This document shows, piece after piece, positions 44,476-57,790 of a stretch of 64,000 nt of DNA. Both the position numbers and the translations under genes were made by a program. Origin of the DNA: Siphlonurus alternatus (lineage: Eukaryota > Arthropoda > Insecta > Ephemeroptera > Siphlonuridae); NCBI GenBank assembly GCA_949825025.1, contig OX463782.1, forward strand, positions 27,754,759-27,818,758, read 5' to 3'. The notes beneath the pieces were generated by a model. The model was not told where the DNA came from. It saw only the letters and a program-made list of their open reading frames with translations, and did no database searches. How positions within the stretch are numbered: the stretch's first letter is position 1; every line of letters begins with the position of its first letter.

Positions 44476-45987
44476 AGCGGCAAAACACACTGGTGTAATG
44501 TATACTTTTAGGAGCTTAGCTATTTTTACTATAATATAAATAGTTGGACAATGATTCATTGATTACAGGTAGCATGTATATATATACAACTTTATATAGC
44601 AGAATATTATATTTTAATCTTGTTTTTGTTTGCTATTATATTTTATCGACAAACTGAAGTAAAAAAAAAATAACCTAGTCTTGAGGCATGTTCATTTTTT
44701 TATTATTTATTTTGACTATTTACATTCTTGTCATGACTGCATTGCTATTTCTTGAGTTGTTTTATACACCTACCCTCATTTTGACCCATGCATCTGTTTG
44801 CTCAGTTTGCTGCTTGCTGGTCATCGAATAATCCATTCCTGTAAAAAAATTCCAATAAACAAACTGTACTTTGTAAGCGACACTGATAACGTCTCATTAT
44901 CATAAGACCGTCTCAGGATGAAAATATTGCATTATTTAATTTACGCCACCTCCCTGACCGGTCACTCACCAGCATATGGGCGCACTCAGGTGGCAGATGG
45001 CTCCTGCGTGCCCACCGTGCTCAAGCTTGCGTGCGCTGCTCGCTCACATCACACCCTGCAACCCGCTGATTTATTAATGAGCGCAAATGGTGGCCTTCTA
45101 GAGCCCCGTCACTCAAAGGTATTAATTTGACAGCGAGCAAACAGAATGTCGTGAGTATCAGACGCTATATTAAGAAAATTATTGTTTAGATTTTATTTTT
45201 GATGTCTTCAGGAGTGATACCTTGTCAATATAACGATGAAAACCCTTTGGACAGCTCATAAGTTTAACATTGAACAAAATAATGTTAATATTTAAACTCT
45301 TTTAACTTACTTCAATTCTGCAAAATAAAGATCCTCATTTTAAGGTGGTCTATTACCAAAAAGTATTTCAATAATAAATCAGTTAAGACGTTAAGACAAA
45401 AGACAAAACTTAATGCAGTTGTACGGCCGATTTATATATTTAAACACATGCAGAGTAACAATGACAATGGGTGAAACGGGCATGATGAGCTATAGGTTAC
45501 AATTATTTTTACTATAGATAATAAACTGAAATTTAATAAAATTTGTGTTATTGAACACTTAATTCATTTTAATACTGCATCTTAAGACCTTTTTCGTTAA
45601 TATATAAAATTACAATGATTCTTACTTAAACTTTTATTATTAAAAAAACTATATTTTATATAAAAGATTATTTTTACATTAATATTGAATCATCATTAAA
45701 AATTTATAACGATTTGAAATAATAATATTTAAAAAAAAAAAAAAAAGCTTTAAACACATTTAATACATTTTCCCCTGTGACCAATATTTGATGTGAACAC
45801 GAACTCAAATACACATTATTATTGCGTGCAATGCATGCAGGTTAAACTAGCGTATATACACTTAAACTGTCTCATCCAATATTCATGATGGTCAAATGCG
45901 ACCAAATTATTCACTTCCATCCCCCTTGCATGTACGCAAGCAGCATCAGTGTTAGAGCTCAGCAGTTATATTGCAACAAGCATTGTT

Positions 45988-46073
45988 CTACCCTCCCCCC
46001 ACCCCTCCCCTTATACCGAACGCGAAACGTGGAGTGCCTTTCATCCACAGCTTATAGAAGGGGTGGGGGTAGG
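45988..46073. repeat. Polypyrimidine/polypurine inverted repeat
   Basis: CTACCCTCCCCCCACCCCTC..cttata is mirrored by ttatagaaggggtgggggta, giving a long GC hairpin with a loop of about 35 nt. Confidence 0.5.
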
Positions 46074-46549
46074 AAAAAAAAAAGGGAGGCAGAAAAGCTG
46101 TAATGGGTGATAACACCACCGTATCGATTACATACTAATCGAACACGACCCCAAAATCTAATGAGTAACTAACTTTTTGTATAGATACCACACATTGTGA
46201 AAGTTTTGTGGTATTATAATAATAAGATAAGCTAAAAAAATTAGTTATGGGTGGTTAAATATATAAGATTATATTCATTTATTTAATAATTGATGTAATT
46301 AAATAAAATTTTGCTGTTTTTATTAATGATTTATGCTAAAAAAATAATTGAAGTTAATACTACTGTATAATAAGTATAATACTTAATTAAGCAAATAAAT
46401 AAAAAGTTAATTAGGCTTTCAAAGATTTTAAGAGTGGAATGTATCACATAATTATGTTTATGCTTTAAATAAAATTTCAAAACTTATAAATAGTCATATT
46501 CTGATGTTCACTGCTTTGATATAACAAGCGTTGCATTTTATAATGGTGT

Positions 46550-46946
46550 ATTTTTTTTTTTTTTTTTACAAGGATACACCCCTAAGAGCTTACAGCTCGC
46601 GGCGGGGTACTGGGAAGGGATAAGGTAGGGAACGGATAGTGGCCACGGCCTGCATGCTTACGCGTCCCAGCATTCGCTGAGGTGAGACTGAGGAAACCGT
46701 GGAAAACCTCAGTCAGGACGGACACCTCTACTTTTTCTCAATGGACCAAAGCGATGTCCAAAGCCTGGGGAACCACACACAAGTGCATCACTGCACTGGG
46801 TGGAAAGCGAGACGAATTTACCCCAGGGAGGGAGCAGCGTATTTTTTACTTGAAACAGTCACCCATCCAAGTACTAACCACGCTCGACGTAGCCTGACTT
46901 CGGTGATCTAACGAGAACCGGTCAATGCACTGCGCCACGCTCGACC
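46550..46946 (-). mobile_element. 5S-rRNA-derived SINE, subfamily A, copy 2
   Basis: Same organisation and orientation as 22250-22646: a T run at 46550-46567 (the A tail), the body, then the 5S-derived head ending at 46946. About 98% identical to copy 1 by eye, implying recent amplification. Confidence 0.88.
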
Positions 46947-47439
46947 TATCATTATTTTGCTTATAATGATTCAATTAATTGGCAAAATTAATTTTAAAAA
47001 AAGGCAATTACCACATACAGATTGGGAGATTAAAATTTAAAACAACGCTATATGTAGTTAACGATAACTATAGTTATGTATGCATCGTTTTATAAAATTA
47101 TGATAAGTTTTAAGCTTTTTCTTTTATACATATTAAAATTTGTATTAATTTAATATTTTAATGTGCAGTTTATAATTATTTATAATAATTATAAAGAAGT
47201 GTCTTCAACAATAATCAAGAAGGATTAAATAAAAAATATATATGCATGCAAACACAGCAGTAAAATTTTTATTTATATTAAATATACTAATTATTCTTTG
47301 GTCATAAAATTATGTAACAATACTTATCGATTTCATTGAAAACAAATTATTACTACGTATTTTATTAAATATTTACAAGGAAAACTGAAGTTACTTGTTT
47401 TAATTTATTCTCGCGTTTCTCAACACAATGTTTTACCTC

Positions 47440-47600
47440 AGACAAGGTCTTGTCCTGGGATGTTCGATATGCAAATGCTGGGGTCACGTGACCCGCCATC
47501 AATCACCGGCAGCGACGGGCTGCAGCGCGAGATAACCCGGCGGCCACGTTTGACGAGCTGATCCTCTCCACGAGTCATCGTCGGATCAATCAAATTGCTT
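47440..47600. promoter_or_regulatory. Candidate enhancer: octamer, E-box palindrome and Exd/Hox-type site
   Basis: ATGCAAAT (47469-47476, POU octamer) is followed at 4-bp distance by the 14-bp perfect palindrome GGGTCACGTGACCC (47481-47494, bHLH-Zip type CACGTG). GCCATCAATCACC follows immediately (reverse TGATTGATGG, PBX/Hox type). The surrounding 150 bp are GC-rich within an AT desert. Confidence 0.4.
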
Positions 47601-48978
47601 TTCATCAGCAAATTTAGTGCGTGTAGAAAAGTGGAGAGGGAGATATTGATGAGTAAGGTTGGGATTTTTGAACCATAGGAAAATAAAATCCAGTAAAAAG
47701 TAAAAAATTGTTAAAACTCGATGTACAAAAAAATTGTGGAATCAAAAATATTTAAAATGTAATGTTCGTTATCAAGATATTGTTTGTATTTTTAATTTAT
47801 AAGCCGTGCTTTTGAAAATGTTTTAATATCAATTTCAATTTTTTTTAAAGTAAAATTGTTACACTGTCACAATACATATATAATATATTATTGTAATTTG
47901 TAGACAACAATGAAAGTTAAAATTAATAAATATTATAAACATTTCAAAAAAATATTCATATATATATACGATCTTAAATATTATAATTATATACAAAATC
48001 TTTTCAAAATTTAACTCATAAATATAACCTTAAAAATAAAATTTATATTATGCAGGTTTAAAGTAAATATACTACATTTTTTTCACACATACTTTTTTTT
48101 CAGTTGTAAAAAAAAATAAGGAAAAAAAATATTTTATACCTCATAGTATAAAAAAAAAGGTATGATGAATAGAATAATTATTTCTCCACACACATCGCAA
48201 CGATATCCTGAGGGTTATGTTACCAAACGTTTAGCTGAATGACGCTTCGAGGGAAAGAGACTGGTGCTCATAAAACCTGGTTATGTGGCACTAAATGTCA
48301 CCTCGTGGTCGCATAACCCCGTCTCTCTTTCTCTCATGGTGCCACCACTATATACTGCCTCTACTATATACCACCAAGCGACGTTTGTTTTTCCTTAAGC
48401 TGTTTGGTTTGGGATCTTTTTGATCAAGCTACAAGCAAAGAACCCGCTAGCTGTTTGCGTCTGGCTTATACATTAAAGTAAATTCATAGTTTAAATCGTG
48501 TAAAGCTACTGCTACTGTTTTGTATATACACCTTAAAGCAATAATAAATATAATAAATAATGTTTGTAGCTTTAATTATAATATATAATATAATAATTTA
48601 GTCTCTATATATAATATATTTTCATTATTTACATTTCATAATTGAGATATGTATATTTTGTATATATAAAGGAAAATATTTGCATTTACTTTTGTATACA
48701 CATCAAAAATTAGATCTTTTAGTGAATGATAAAAAATTTAATATTTAAAATTATAAACATAATGTTAAACAAAGCATCAGTATGTAAATAAAATATGTTG
48801 TTAATGTTTAACAAATATGTTAAACCTTTTATATATATCATAATAAGCTTTACATTTTTAAAAATAGCTGCAGTAAACAATTTCTAATACCTTGAATTAT
48901 GATTCGGTGAAAATAACTGAGGTAACTCAATATAGAGTGTAAATAATCATGTCAAATTTAATAACTTCTTACAATACG

Positions 48979-50130
48979 CAGGGGCGTAGACAAGGGGGGG
49001 GGGGGTTATACCCCCCCCCTTGAGAGCTGAACCTTAGTAAATTTTAAGGGAAAAATAACAAAAAAATGGTACTCGACAGACACGATTTAGATAAAATTTT
49101 ATGGAAAATTTTCTTAAAAAAAAAACTTTAAAAATATACAGTCCCGAAACACATCGTTAATACATCTTCAATTTATTTAAAATCCGTCAAGTATTATGAT
49201 TATTTAATTATTTTATAATTCTATTGCTATAATTTTAATATGTAGTATTCAAATATTATCAAGTAATTTATGTTTTTGCATATGAAGACAACAATTTGAA
49301 ATATAAAAAATGTCAATGTTCCCCGCATGATACTCAGCATAAAAATTAAAATTATATACATATATTATTTTATTATTATTTAATTAATTATGTAAGCATA
49401 TTACTTCTTACAGTAGGAAGTTTTATTGTCTAATGTATAATACTGTACTGTACATATTTTTAAATTTATTATTGAAGTTAAAAAAAAAATCCAAGGTTTT
49501 AAAATAAAATCAAAAATGTATTAATTGTACAGTATACTTATAAATGTAATAAATATGATTTTCCTGTTTTGAAAATTTAAACATATATTTTTTTTTCTTG
49601 CTCGCACATCAGTACATCGTCTTAAAATGTGGTCTACTTTTTTTATAAGAAAAACTAGTAACAAATATATTGTAACTAGATAATTTAAGATTTACAAATA
49701 TAAGAAATTTGCTACGACTTTTCATTGAAAAAAATAATAGTCCACGTACGCCCCTTTTTCAAAAAAATAGAGCATCATGAAACTAATAAAAATAATATAA
49801 AGGTGTTTATTATATATAATAGATGAATTACTTGATTTAACTAAAATTATTTACTCAAAGCTTTATTGAGTTGGTGCATGTATTGAAAAGAAATTAAAAA
49901 AAAATGGGTACAAAAAAATATAAAATTTTAAAAAAATTGCATCAGGCCATACATTCTCTATATATAATAGTATTTTTTTATAATTTTACCCTAAAAAAAG
50001 GGCGTGTCCTTAAAAAAATCGCGCCTGCGGCGGGCTATTGGGGGGCTACGCCCCCCGAACCCCCCAGTGAGCTGTTCTCAATCTTTATCTTGTATAACCC
50101 CCCCTTGGACAAATCCTGGCTACGCCAGTG
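48979..50130. mobile_element. 1.15-kb non-autonomous hAT-like element with perfect 8-bp TSD
   Basis: The left end CAGGGGCGTAGACAAGGGGG and the right end, read inward, CACTGGCGTAGCCAGG are imperfect inverted repeats that continue to caagggggg..ttata on both sides. ACAATACG is duplicated exactly at 48971-48978 and 50131-50138. CA..TG ends and an 8-bp duplication indicate hAT. The interior is AT-rich with no transposase. The frame at 49904-50131 is spurious. Confidence 0.85.
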
Positions 50131-50231
50131 ACAATACGTTTTATTAATACGTTTAAAATATGCCTATTGAATGCAATTAAAAATTGGATTTTATTTTATG
50201 ATGTGGAACATGAATTACATACAGTTCATTT

Positions 50232-50234
<3 letters not shown>

Positions 50235-50271
<37 letters not shown>
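50235..50271. repeat. (TA)n microsatellite
   Basis: About 37 bp of TA dinucleotides just downstream of the hAT-like element. Confidence 0.9.
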
Positions 50272-50273
<2 letters not shown>

Positions 50274-51845
50274 TTATAAAATAAGAAAGATTTCGAAGAA
50301 AAATGTCTTTTCGTCTCCCATTTTCAATAATATTCTCATTTTTTAAAATGTCATATAAAATATTATTGAAGGATTCGTTTTTTTTTTTTTTCTTCTATTA
50401 GCTTCACAAGCTGTAAATTAAATAAATGAATAAATAAATTTGTGAATTCTGTTAATTCACATGCATTACCTATAGCTTTAATTTCCTCCAAGAATCCCAG
50501 TATATATTAAAATGTACTATCAATTATTTTCTTTAAACTTTAAACGATTCTAAAGTTCCTTGAAAAAACAAAAAAGAAAATCAGCAGCCTGAAAAAGTTC
50601 AACAATTAATATAACTTATAGCACAATTAAGAGACACTGGTTTTCTGCGTCAGTATAATATAGTTACATAAATTGCAAAATTTTACGATCTTTACATTTG
50701 AAAAACTTAAATGATGGCATTCAAATATTTCAAATTAAATATATATTTCATTTTGAAATTGTTAGGGTATGATCACTCTGTATTATAGCATTGTGAAAAT
50801 TAATTCAAGATATTTCTTCAATCTATAATATAATGCAATGTATTAAGAAAGTATGGAATGATAAGAATTATATATTATATACACAGTAAAAATATGTTTT
50901 ATATATTAATATTTTTATACACAAATGTATAAAAGTTGAAAGCCATTTCCCAAAAGTAAATTAATATGAAATTTTGACTTGATATTGATTGAAGAAAAGA
51001 GAATATAAAGTATATAAAAGGGAGAACATTTTATATCGATTGGCTTTCCGGCTAAAATTTCCCCATGTGGAAGCTTTGAGTTTTGTTCACCAGGGTGGTA
51101 TACGGTGCTCCCGAGGGCTCCACAGCAAACATGGGAGGGGGTGGGACCGGTTATTGATGAGGAAGAGAAGGTTCGATCCCCGCTCCCTCGCTGCCGGCCG
51201 TTCATTGTTGCTGCTGCTGCTGCCGAGTATAATAAAAAGGATAAACAAACTACAAATCACTCATCCACTCGCCCCCTTTTTTTCATATATTATATACACA
51301 GTATAAAGTACCAGGCGCTTCTAATATAACGGTCATATAGACAGACATAATATAGAGGAACTCACCAGGGAATATCATGATTTCTGACATCAAATCATGT
51401 AGCTAGGAAAAATTTTGTTATACATAAGTTCATATCTTAAGAAAAGTTTTTTTTTATATTTTTCATTCCTATTCCTATTTAAAAATAAAATTTATTTTTA
51501 TTAAGACTGATAAAAAAAAATTTAAAATACGAAACTAATTTTTCTTCCATTATATCAAAAAAACTTAAGCTGCAGAATCGTCTGTAATAAAAGTGTTCTT
51601 TCATTATCAAGTTTGGTATAACTTCTATAATACTCATGTATACTACTACTACTACCCTTTTGTTATAAAACAGGGAGAAAAGACGAAGAACCATGAGTGG
51701 CTCTGGTAGGAAACATTCATTACTTGCAGCTTAATAGGGGTATAATTTTTTAATGCCTTGGTGAACACAGCGTGTTTTTCAACCACCCCCGCGACTCGCC
51801 ACATCACCGCCTGTGGCGCTAGGGAGGCGCCCTTACCATCCATGT

Positions 51846-51846
<1 letters not shown>

Positions 51847-51877
<31 letters not shown>
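51847..51877. repeat. (CT)n microsatellite
   Basis: About 31 bp of CT dinucleotides. It produces Arg-Glu runs in the minus-strand frame, which is not a gene. Confidence 0.95.
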
Positions 51878-51879
<2 letters not shown>

Positions 51880-52829
51880 GCCGTATAGTGCTGGTCGATG
51901 CAAGGCGGAATAAAAGGGCCATGCATGTCTTGCGAGTGAAAGACGCATGCGTCGTCGTCCTATAAACCTCACTCACAGCAAGCAAGAACCTCCAGCAAGC
52001 AATCTTTTTGTAATACTCGTGTAAGAGGTCTCCATTTTGTTTACTCTAACATCTACAAGGAAAGAGCTTTATTTGTAAAAATCTTAAATTAAAATATTTG
52101 CTTGAGGTATTTTAACTTTTATTCCCAAATGATTTTTTTTTTATTATTATTATAGACTAAATAAAAACTCAATATTTGTAAAAGCTTAATCGCTAATTTT
52201 TTTTTATCGTTATAAAAAATTAGTTGTTTATATTTGGTTATGTTATCTTTAATATTAGCTTTAAAAAAAATACTGTTACTAATAACATGGAAGTTTGTAT
52301 TATATAAATTAATAAGAGACATGCATATCAGAGACAAAAATAATTATGCTTTGGTTTATAAAGACAACTCTATAATTAAAACTTTAAATTAAAACATTAA
52401 GTTGTTTTCTTTTATAGGCTCAAATCTTAAACAAAAAAAATGTATAAAGTAAACTTCGACTTGAAAAAATATTCCATTATTCATGACTGATATTCTGTAC
52501 ATATTTATTCATATCTTTTGTTTTTTTAAGTCTACAAAATTAAAGAATAAACTTTTACATAATGACTTTAATTTTTCTAATCAATAAAACCAAAATCAAA
52601 TATATTTCTTTTCTTTTTATTTTAAATTAAAGGGAAAAAACTTTACTTTATTGTTGATTTATTCAGTTTCCTTGAGTACTTTAAACAAACTTTGTTTAAA
52701 AAAAAAGGGGGGAAGAATTTCAGGATAACTTTTAAATTTTTAATTAACCAATCTAGAACTCTATCTTCTTTTTATATTAAATTGATTTTATAGCGACAGT
52801 AAAAAAGAGACACAAGTTTAAGAACGTCA

Positions 52830-52990
52830 TTTGACGCAGCGCAGGTTGCCGGCTGTCAGGGGCACTGCACGCGCCTCTTTCTCTGAGTCAACAGGCCGTG
52901 ACAATTAGCAGACACGGGCCAGTAATTAGCAGCTGACATCTTCTCGCGCTAACTGCCGGGGTGTTGGACTGGAAAAAATCAAATTATTCG
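52830..52990. promoter_or_regulatory. Motif-dense island, candidate enhancer
   Basis: Contains TGAGTCA (52884-52890, AP-1 type), two homeodomain cores in CAATTAGCAG and GTAATTAGCAG, and CAGCTG E-box, within 60 bp. GC-richer than its surroundings. No coding signal. Confidence 0.3.
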
Positions 52991-54133
52991 CGGGATTACT
53001 CGAGTCTGTTATTCACTTCAATGCACCTTCAGAACTTTCTTTAAAACGCGTCAAAAGAATAATAAAAAGTATTAAAAAAAAAGTTTCAACTAACTTAAAT
53101 ATTAATAAATATTTAATAATTTTTATATGCCATCTAGAGTACATAGTAACTGCTTTTTTATTCTATTCATAGTATTTAAAAATGATTATATTTTATTTAA
53201 AAAAAAATATTAAACAAATAATATTGAACCTATTGAAAAAAAAAGTATTAACAATTGTCTATTTTAAAATAAAAATGAAATGACCTGTCATATATTTATA
53301 TAGAAAATTTTATATATGGTCTATTATTTGAAAATTATTGTTAGGTCATTGGTAAATATTGCTTCTGGTTCATGCTAATATTTACTGTCAGTCTCTATAT
53401 ACCAAACATTACTATATAATATATTATATATGAGTGGCGACAATAGGGAAAAGAGAGTTTTTGCTACGGTTATGTCATATCTATACATGCATGGTGTTAT
53501 ATTATGCTTAAATTCTATACAAAAAGACTTTTTGAATTACAAAAAAAAAAAAAAAGCAGTCACCGTGTTTGAAAAAGTTTGATGGATAAAGAAAAATAAG
53601 GGGAGCCACGCGAGCTTTGAGAAGAATATGTTTCAATTGTGTCTGTAGAAGCGTAAACTTTGTTGGACAAACAAATTGACATTCTTGCAGTCCACAACAT
53701 TCTTATGTATACATTACATTGTTGTAAATTTGTCCCTTGTCACTTCCTCCCACAACTATAATAAAAAGACCAGGAAGTTTTAATAATCTTTTTATAAGGG
53801 AGAAATTGGTAAGAATTTTGTATGTTGATTTTACCACAAGGTGATATGATTGTTGTTATTTTAATCTTATATATAAATTTTCATAAGGTCAATTTTGCAA
53901 TATGTGGAGCATTAAATTATTGTTAGTTTTTCTTTATATAAAATGACATAAATTTTTCATGACATTTTCACATTTTGTGTTACGTATTATATGTGTAATA
54001 TTCTGTATAGCATTCAATTTATTCAGTAACAAAAAAATATTACATAAATTGCATAATTTAAAATTAAATTTAAAAAAGTGCTGATTATGGCATCAAAATG
54101 AATTAAAACAAAAAGCATACAGTCTATATTTTT

Positions 54134-54302
54134 ACCCAAGGGTCAACCGTTTGTGATTTTCTACTATGTGATTCCCCTTGCTTTAAACCATTGCACCTCT
54201 TGTTCATTAGCGTCCATCCTGACTGAGGTTTCCATGTATCCCTCAGTCACAGGTACATGCTGGGATGGGTTGCAAGGCCGTGGCTGACTCTGTTGCGGAA
54301 GA
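54134..54302 (+). mobile_element. Diverged fragment of 5S-derived SINE subfamily B
   Basis: It matches only the middle of the subfamily B body: ctactatgtgattccccttg, accattgcacctcttgttca, cgtccatcctgactgaggtt, gggttgcaaggccgtgg. Both ends are missing and it is more diverged than the other copies. A weaker relative (gaggtttccaagttccctta) lies near 54985-55020. Confidence 0.65.
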
Positions 54303-55219
54303 TTTAATTATAATATAAGTATTTTTTTATTTATTTATTTTTAATAAAATGTGATTTACTTTATTTTGATAGCAATCAACTGAGCCAACTTATCATACGA
54401 TGTACAAAAAGCAATATGACAAAACACAAAATTTAAATTAAACCATTTTGTAATTACAAAATCTTAACTGCAGTACAAGTTTATAATACTATACAATATG
54501 AGAATCAGATAGTGCGGCATTTGGTGCTGGATTACACGGTGTAAAGTTTTGTCCCCCCCCCCCTCTCCTTTCTCAGCATGTACTTGGCAATGCATGCGGC
54601 TGTAGAGAAGTGGTGTGGATTTTGTGATTCACCCCTCTTGTGTGGGGTTGGAGATTGCACTTTACTCCCTCACATCATCAGCCCCTGCAGTACTGCAACC
54701 CTCAATCATCCACCACCACCAGCATAGCACAAGCCATGCATATAATACAACGTCACAACATACGAGGGAGTCTTAAATCAACACTATATTGAAATAGTGA
54801 CGACGGCATCATCATGCTTTTATTATTAGCTGCTGTCTGCATTGATAAGAAATAAATTAATAAATATTTCAATAATACTATAAAACAAGATGTTGCAGAT
54901 ATTAGTCAATTTTGCAGTTTTTTAGTCTTGATTTTGATTTCCGAGACAGTCCTATAAAAGTGTAGGCCATTTGTAAATTTATCATTGAGGTTTCCAAGTT
55001 CCCTTAGTTAAAAACTTGTAAATGCTATAATATAATAAATAATAAGATTGATAAATTATCCATCTGTCATTGTAAACCCCTTTTTACTAATATTAAATTA
55101 CATGTATGTAATATGTTACATGCATACGCGCGGTAAGTTACTTCTTTTTCTCTGCATTTTTTTCCTACTTTATGGAAATGTAATAATTGATCATAAATAA
55201 CACCTTTGTTCAGACTCAC

Positions 55220-55430
55220 AGAAAAGATGGCGATGGTTTCCTCGGTTTATTATTTCGTCCTGCGCTGACCACGTGAGCTCGGTGGTCCACTGATCCCGCC
55301 AAGCCAACGTGCATGTTTGTCCAGCGGTTTGAGGCGTACCTCGCTAATGCTAATTGCCACGCTGCAGCATTGTTCGCAGATTAGCTCCTTATACTCAACC
55401 TTGACTAATACTGCTGCTGTGGTGTTAGAT
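55220..55430. promoter_or_regulatory. Motif-dense island, candidate enhancer
   Basis: Contains CCACGTGAGC (E-box at 55270-55275), TACCTCGCTAATGC directly followed by TAATTGCC (homeodomain/POU-like), and GC-rich flanks. The string TACCTCGCTAATG is shared with the island at 36580-36770. Confidence 0.3.
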
Positions 55431-56977
55431 GTTTAAATACTTCTGTTGTTTTTTTATAAAAAAAAATACATATTTATGGTTTGTGGCAAATTAAAAAAAT
55501 TTAACAACTTTATGCTATTTTAAGGATCGATGATGTGGCGACTATCTTTATAATGTTAATTTTTCCGTTATTTTCAATTTATATAATATAGAGCTTTAAC
55601 AGAATATTATAATTTAATGATTCATGCATGCAGTTTCTTTTTTTTTTTAACATTTTTAAAAAAACAATATACCTGTTACAAAATCTTAATATTACCAGAG
55701 AAAACATTAGCATAATCTTTTCTCTGTGGATATTACTTTTCTTTTGTTCAAAGCTTATTATCTTATTAAAATATTAATATTCGTGCCCTAAAGCACTTAA
55801 TTCTGAATGAAATATTAAATTGTCTCATCATTGTACAAATGATATGTTGCTGTTGATTATGTATGATTATACATTTTTTATTTTTTATTATTCAATTTCA
55901 GTATTTTTAAAAGTATATAAGGTAAAAATTTCTACTGCTAATTTATGTTGTTTTAGTTTTTATGTTGTTGATGTCTTACTTTTTTTGCCATAACAGATAA
56001 TTATAAATATTATAATCTTGATTTGTCCTCTATATATACTACTCGAACCTTAGCTCATTGAGCTGTAAACGCAAATAATTTTGTAATCCATAAAATGCAA
56101 TATGAATTAAAATTAATATTAAAAAATATCACCTTTATATTCCTTCAAAATTTAAAAATTAGCAAAAAAATAAATAAAATAAAAAAATGCATGTACAATA
56201 AGTGTTGTAACTAAATGTGCGTTCCATCAGATCACTTTAAGTAATTACATCAACCGAAGTCGGGAAAGGAGCATGCAGTTTGGCTTTGATTCAAGTGAAA
56301 TCATTTTATTACACTATACGCGCTGATAACGTTTACATAAATTTAAGAGTTTGGGTGCATTGCTAACTAAGACCTATTCTCAAAAAAACGACCAAAAAGA
56401 AGAAGAGAGCTTTTAGATTATGTGTACGTTCCTTTTCAGCGATCCCAGTCGACATATAAAATAAATAAATTTTTAGAAGCCATGCTTCACACTCATCCAT
56501 ATATAATATGTAAAATATTATGTGAAAATTAAATTTATTTTTAGCATAAAACGATTTTTATTTTTCAATTATACAGCATTTTTCTGCTGCATTTTTCATA
56601 CGATGCTAAAAAGTACAATGCAGTGTGTTATACAAAAACTCGAACAAAACACACAAAAAAAAATATATCTCCCCTCTTATGATCGTTTTACATGATCAGT
56701 ATATAAATATGCAAATGATTATAATGACGTATAAAATAAAGCTCAAGGCATACAAAAATCAATTTTAAGAATATAAATAATGAAGCATTCAATTAACAAT
56801 GGAGCAAATAAAGTAATTATAATTTGGCTCACAATATTACATCATATGCTTCGACAGGCTAGTTAAAATTTTACTTTACAAATAAATTGCAGTGCTCTAT
56901 ATATATATATATATATTTTTCAGTGTCACAAGTAATGGGAAAACTACTGAAATTTCTATGTATAATAATAATTATAC

Positions 56978-57013
56978 CAAAGAATTAATATCTACGTAGA
57001 TATTAATTCTTTG
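56978..57013. repeat. 36-bp perfect palindrome
   Basis: CAAAGAATTAATATCTAC is followed by its exact reverse complement with no spacer. It sits between two short TA tracts (56897-56917 and about 57038-57060). Confidence 0.85.
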
Positions 57014-57790
57014 ATTATACGCTCCCTTATAGAACATATATATATATATATATATATGTATATGCCTGTATAATAATATGGAAAGTTTCATTGAAATATA
57101 GTCTATTAGAACAATCGTTTTCTTGATATAATACTATAGCTATATAGGACAGATAAAGGAAGAACAAAGTATCCAAACTTAAAAATAAAATATTTATAGT
57201 TTTAAAGCATGGCATGTTTTATATATATATTTTTTTTTTTTGAAATTATTTAATAGCATTCATGGAAATAATAATTACAGTCCAGCACAAAACTGATATT
57301 GTATTTCATATAATATGATGAAAATAAAATATATTTTATCAAGCAAAGTTTTTCAAAAAAAATATATATTATATATCTTTATTTACTAAGAGTCTATAAT
57401 ATATCTACCTGTATATATATGTATATAATAAAATGTTATTTGAGTAAAGTAACTAGGGCTAAAGAACTTATGAATAATTTGTATTAAAAGGGAAAGACAA
57501 ATTTACTTTTGCTTGTTGGTTTTTGGTTGGTATAATTAACGGGTAACGTTTGTCAGTTAACTCTCTTTTTTAGTCTCTAAATGCATACACACTACTCTTA
57601 TATAAATATATACATACAGTAGGAAAGTAGTCAGTGATGAGCGTATAAGTGACTGACGGTACGCTTCGTAGCCATCTTGGATTCATTTAAAAAATATGAT
57701 GATGATTAGATTTGTATGACAAGTAATTGTGCGGGTATTATAATTTTGATGATATAACAAACAGTTAAAATGACGTCATAAAAGTAGGAA

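Larger units (their letters stand above)
34958..48978. other. Gene-poor AT desert, first part
   Basis: No confident exon. Contents are the small ORF at 35378, GC-richer islands, microsatellites, hairpins and one SINE, each listed separately. C runs occur near 36247-36259. Between these I see only AT-rich sequence. Confidence 0.55.

Noticed and set aside
49904..50131. 75-codon frame inside the hAT-like element
   Set aside because: It ends in the terminal repeat, shows no transposase motif, and the element is too short to be autonomous.
51165..51195. tRNA T-arm-like string (aaggttcgatccccgctccc)
   Set aside because: No matching acceptor, D-arm or anticodon arm upstream; not a tRNA gene.
51652..51972. 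106-codon minus-strand frame with an Arg-Glu run
   Set aside because: The run is the translated CT microsatellite and no other protein feature is present.
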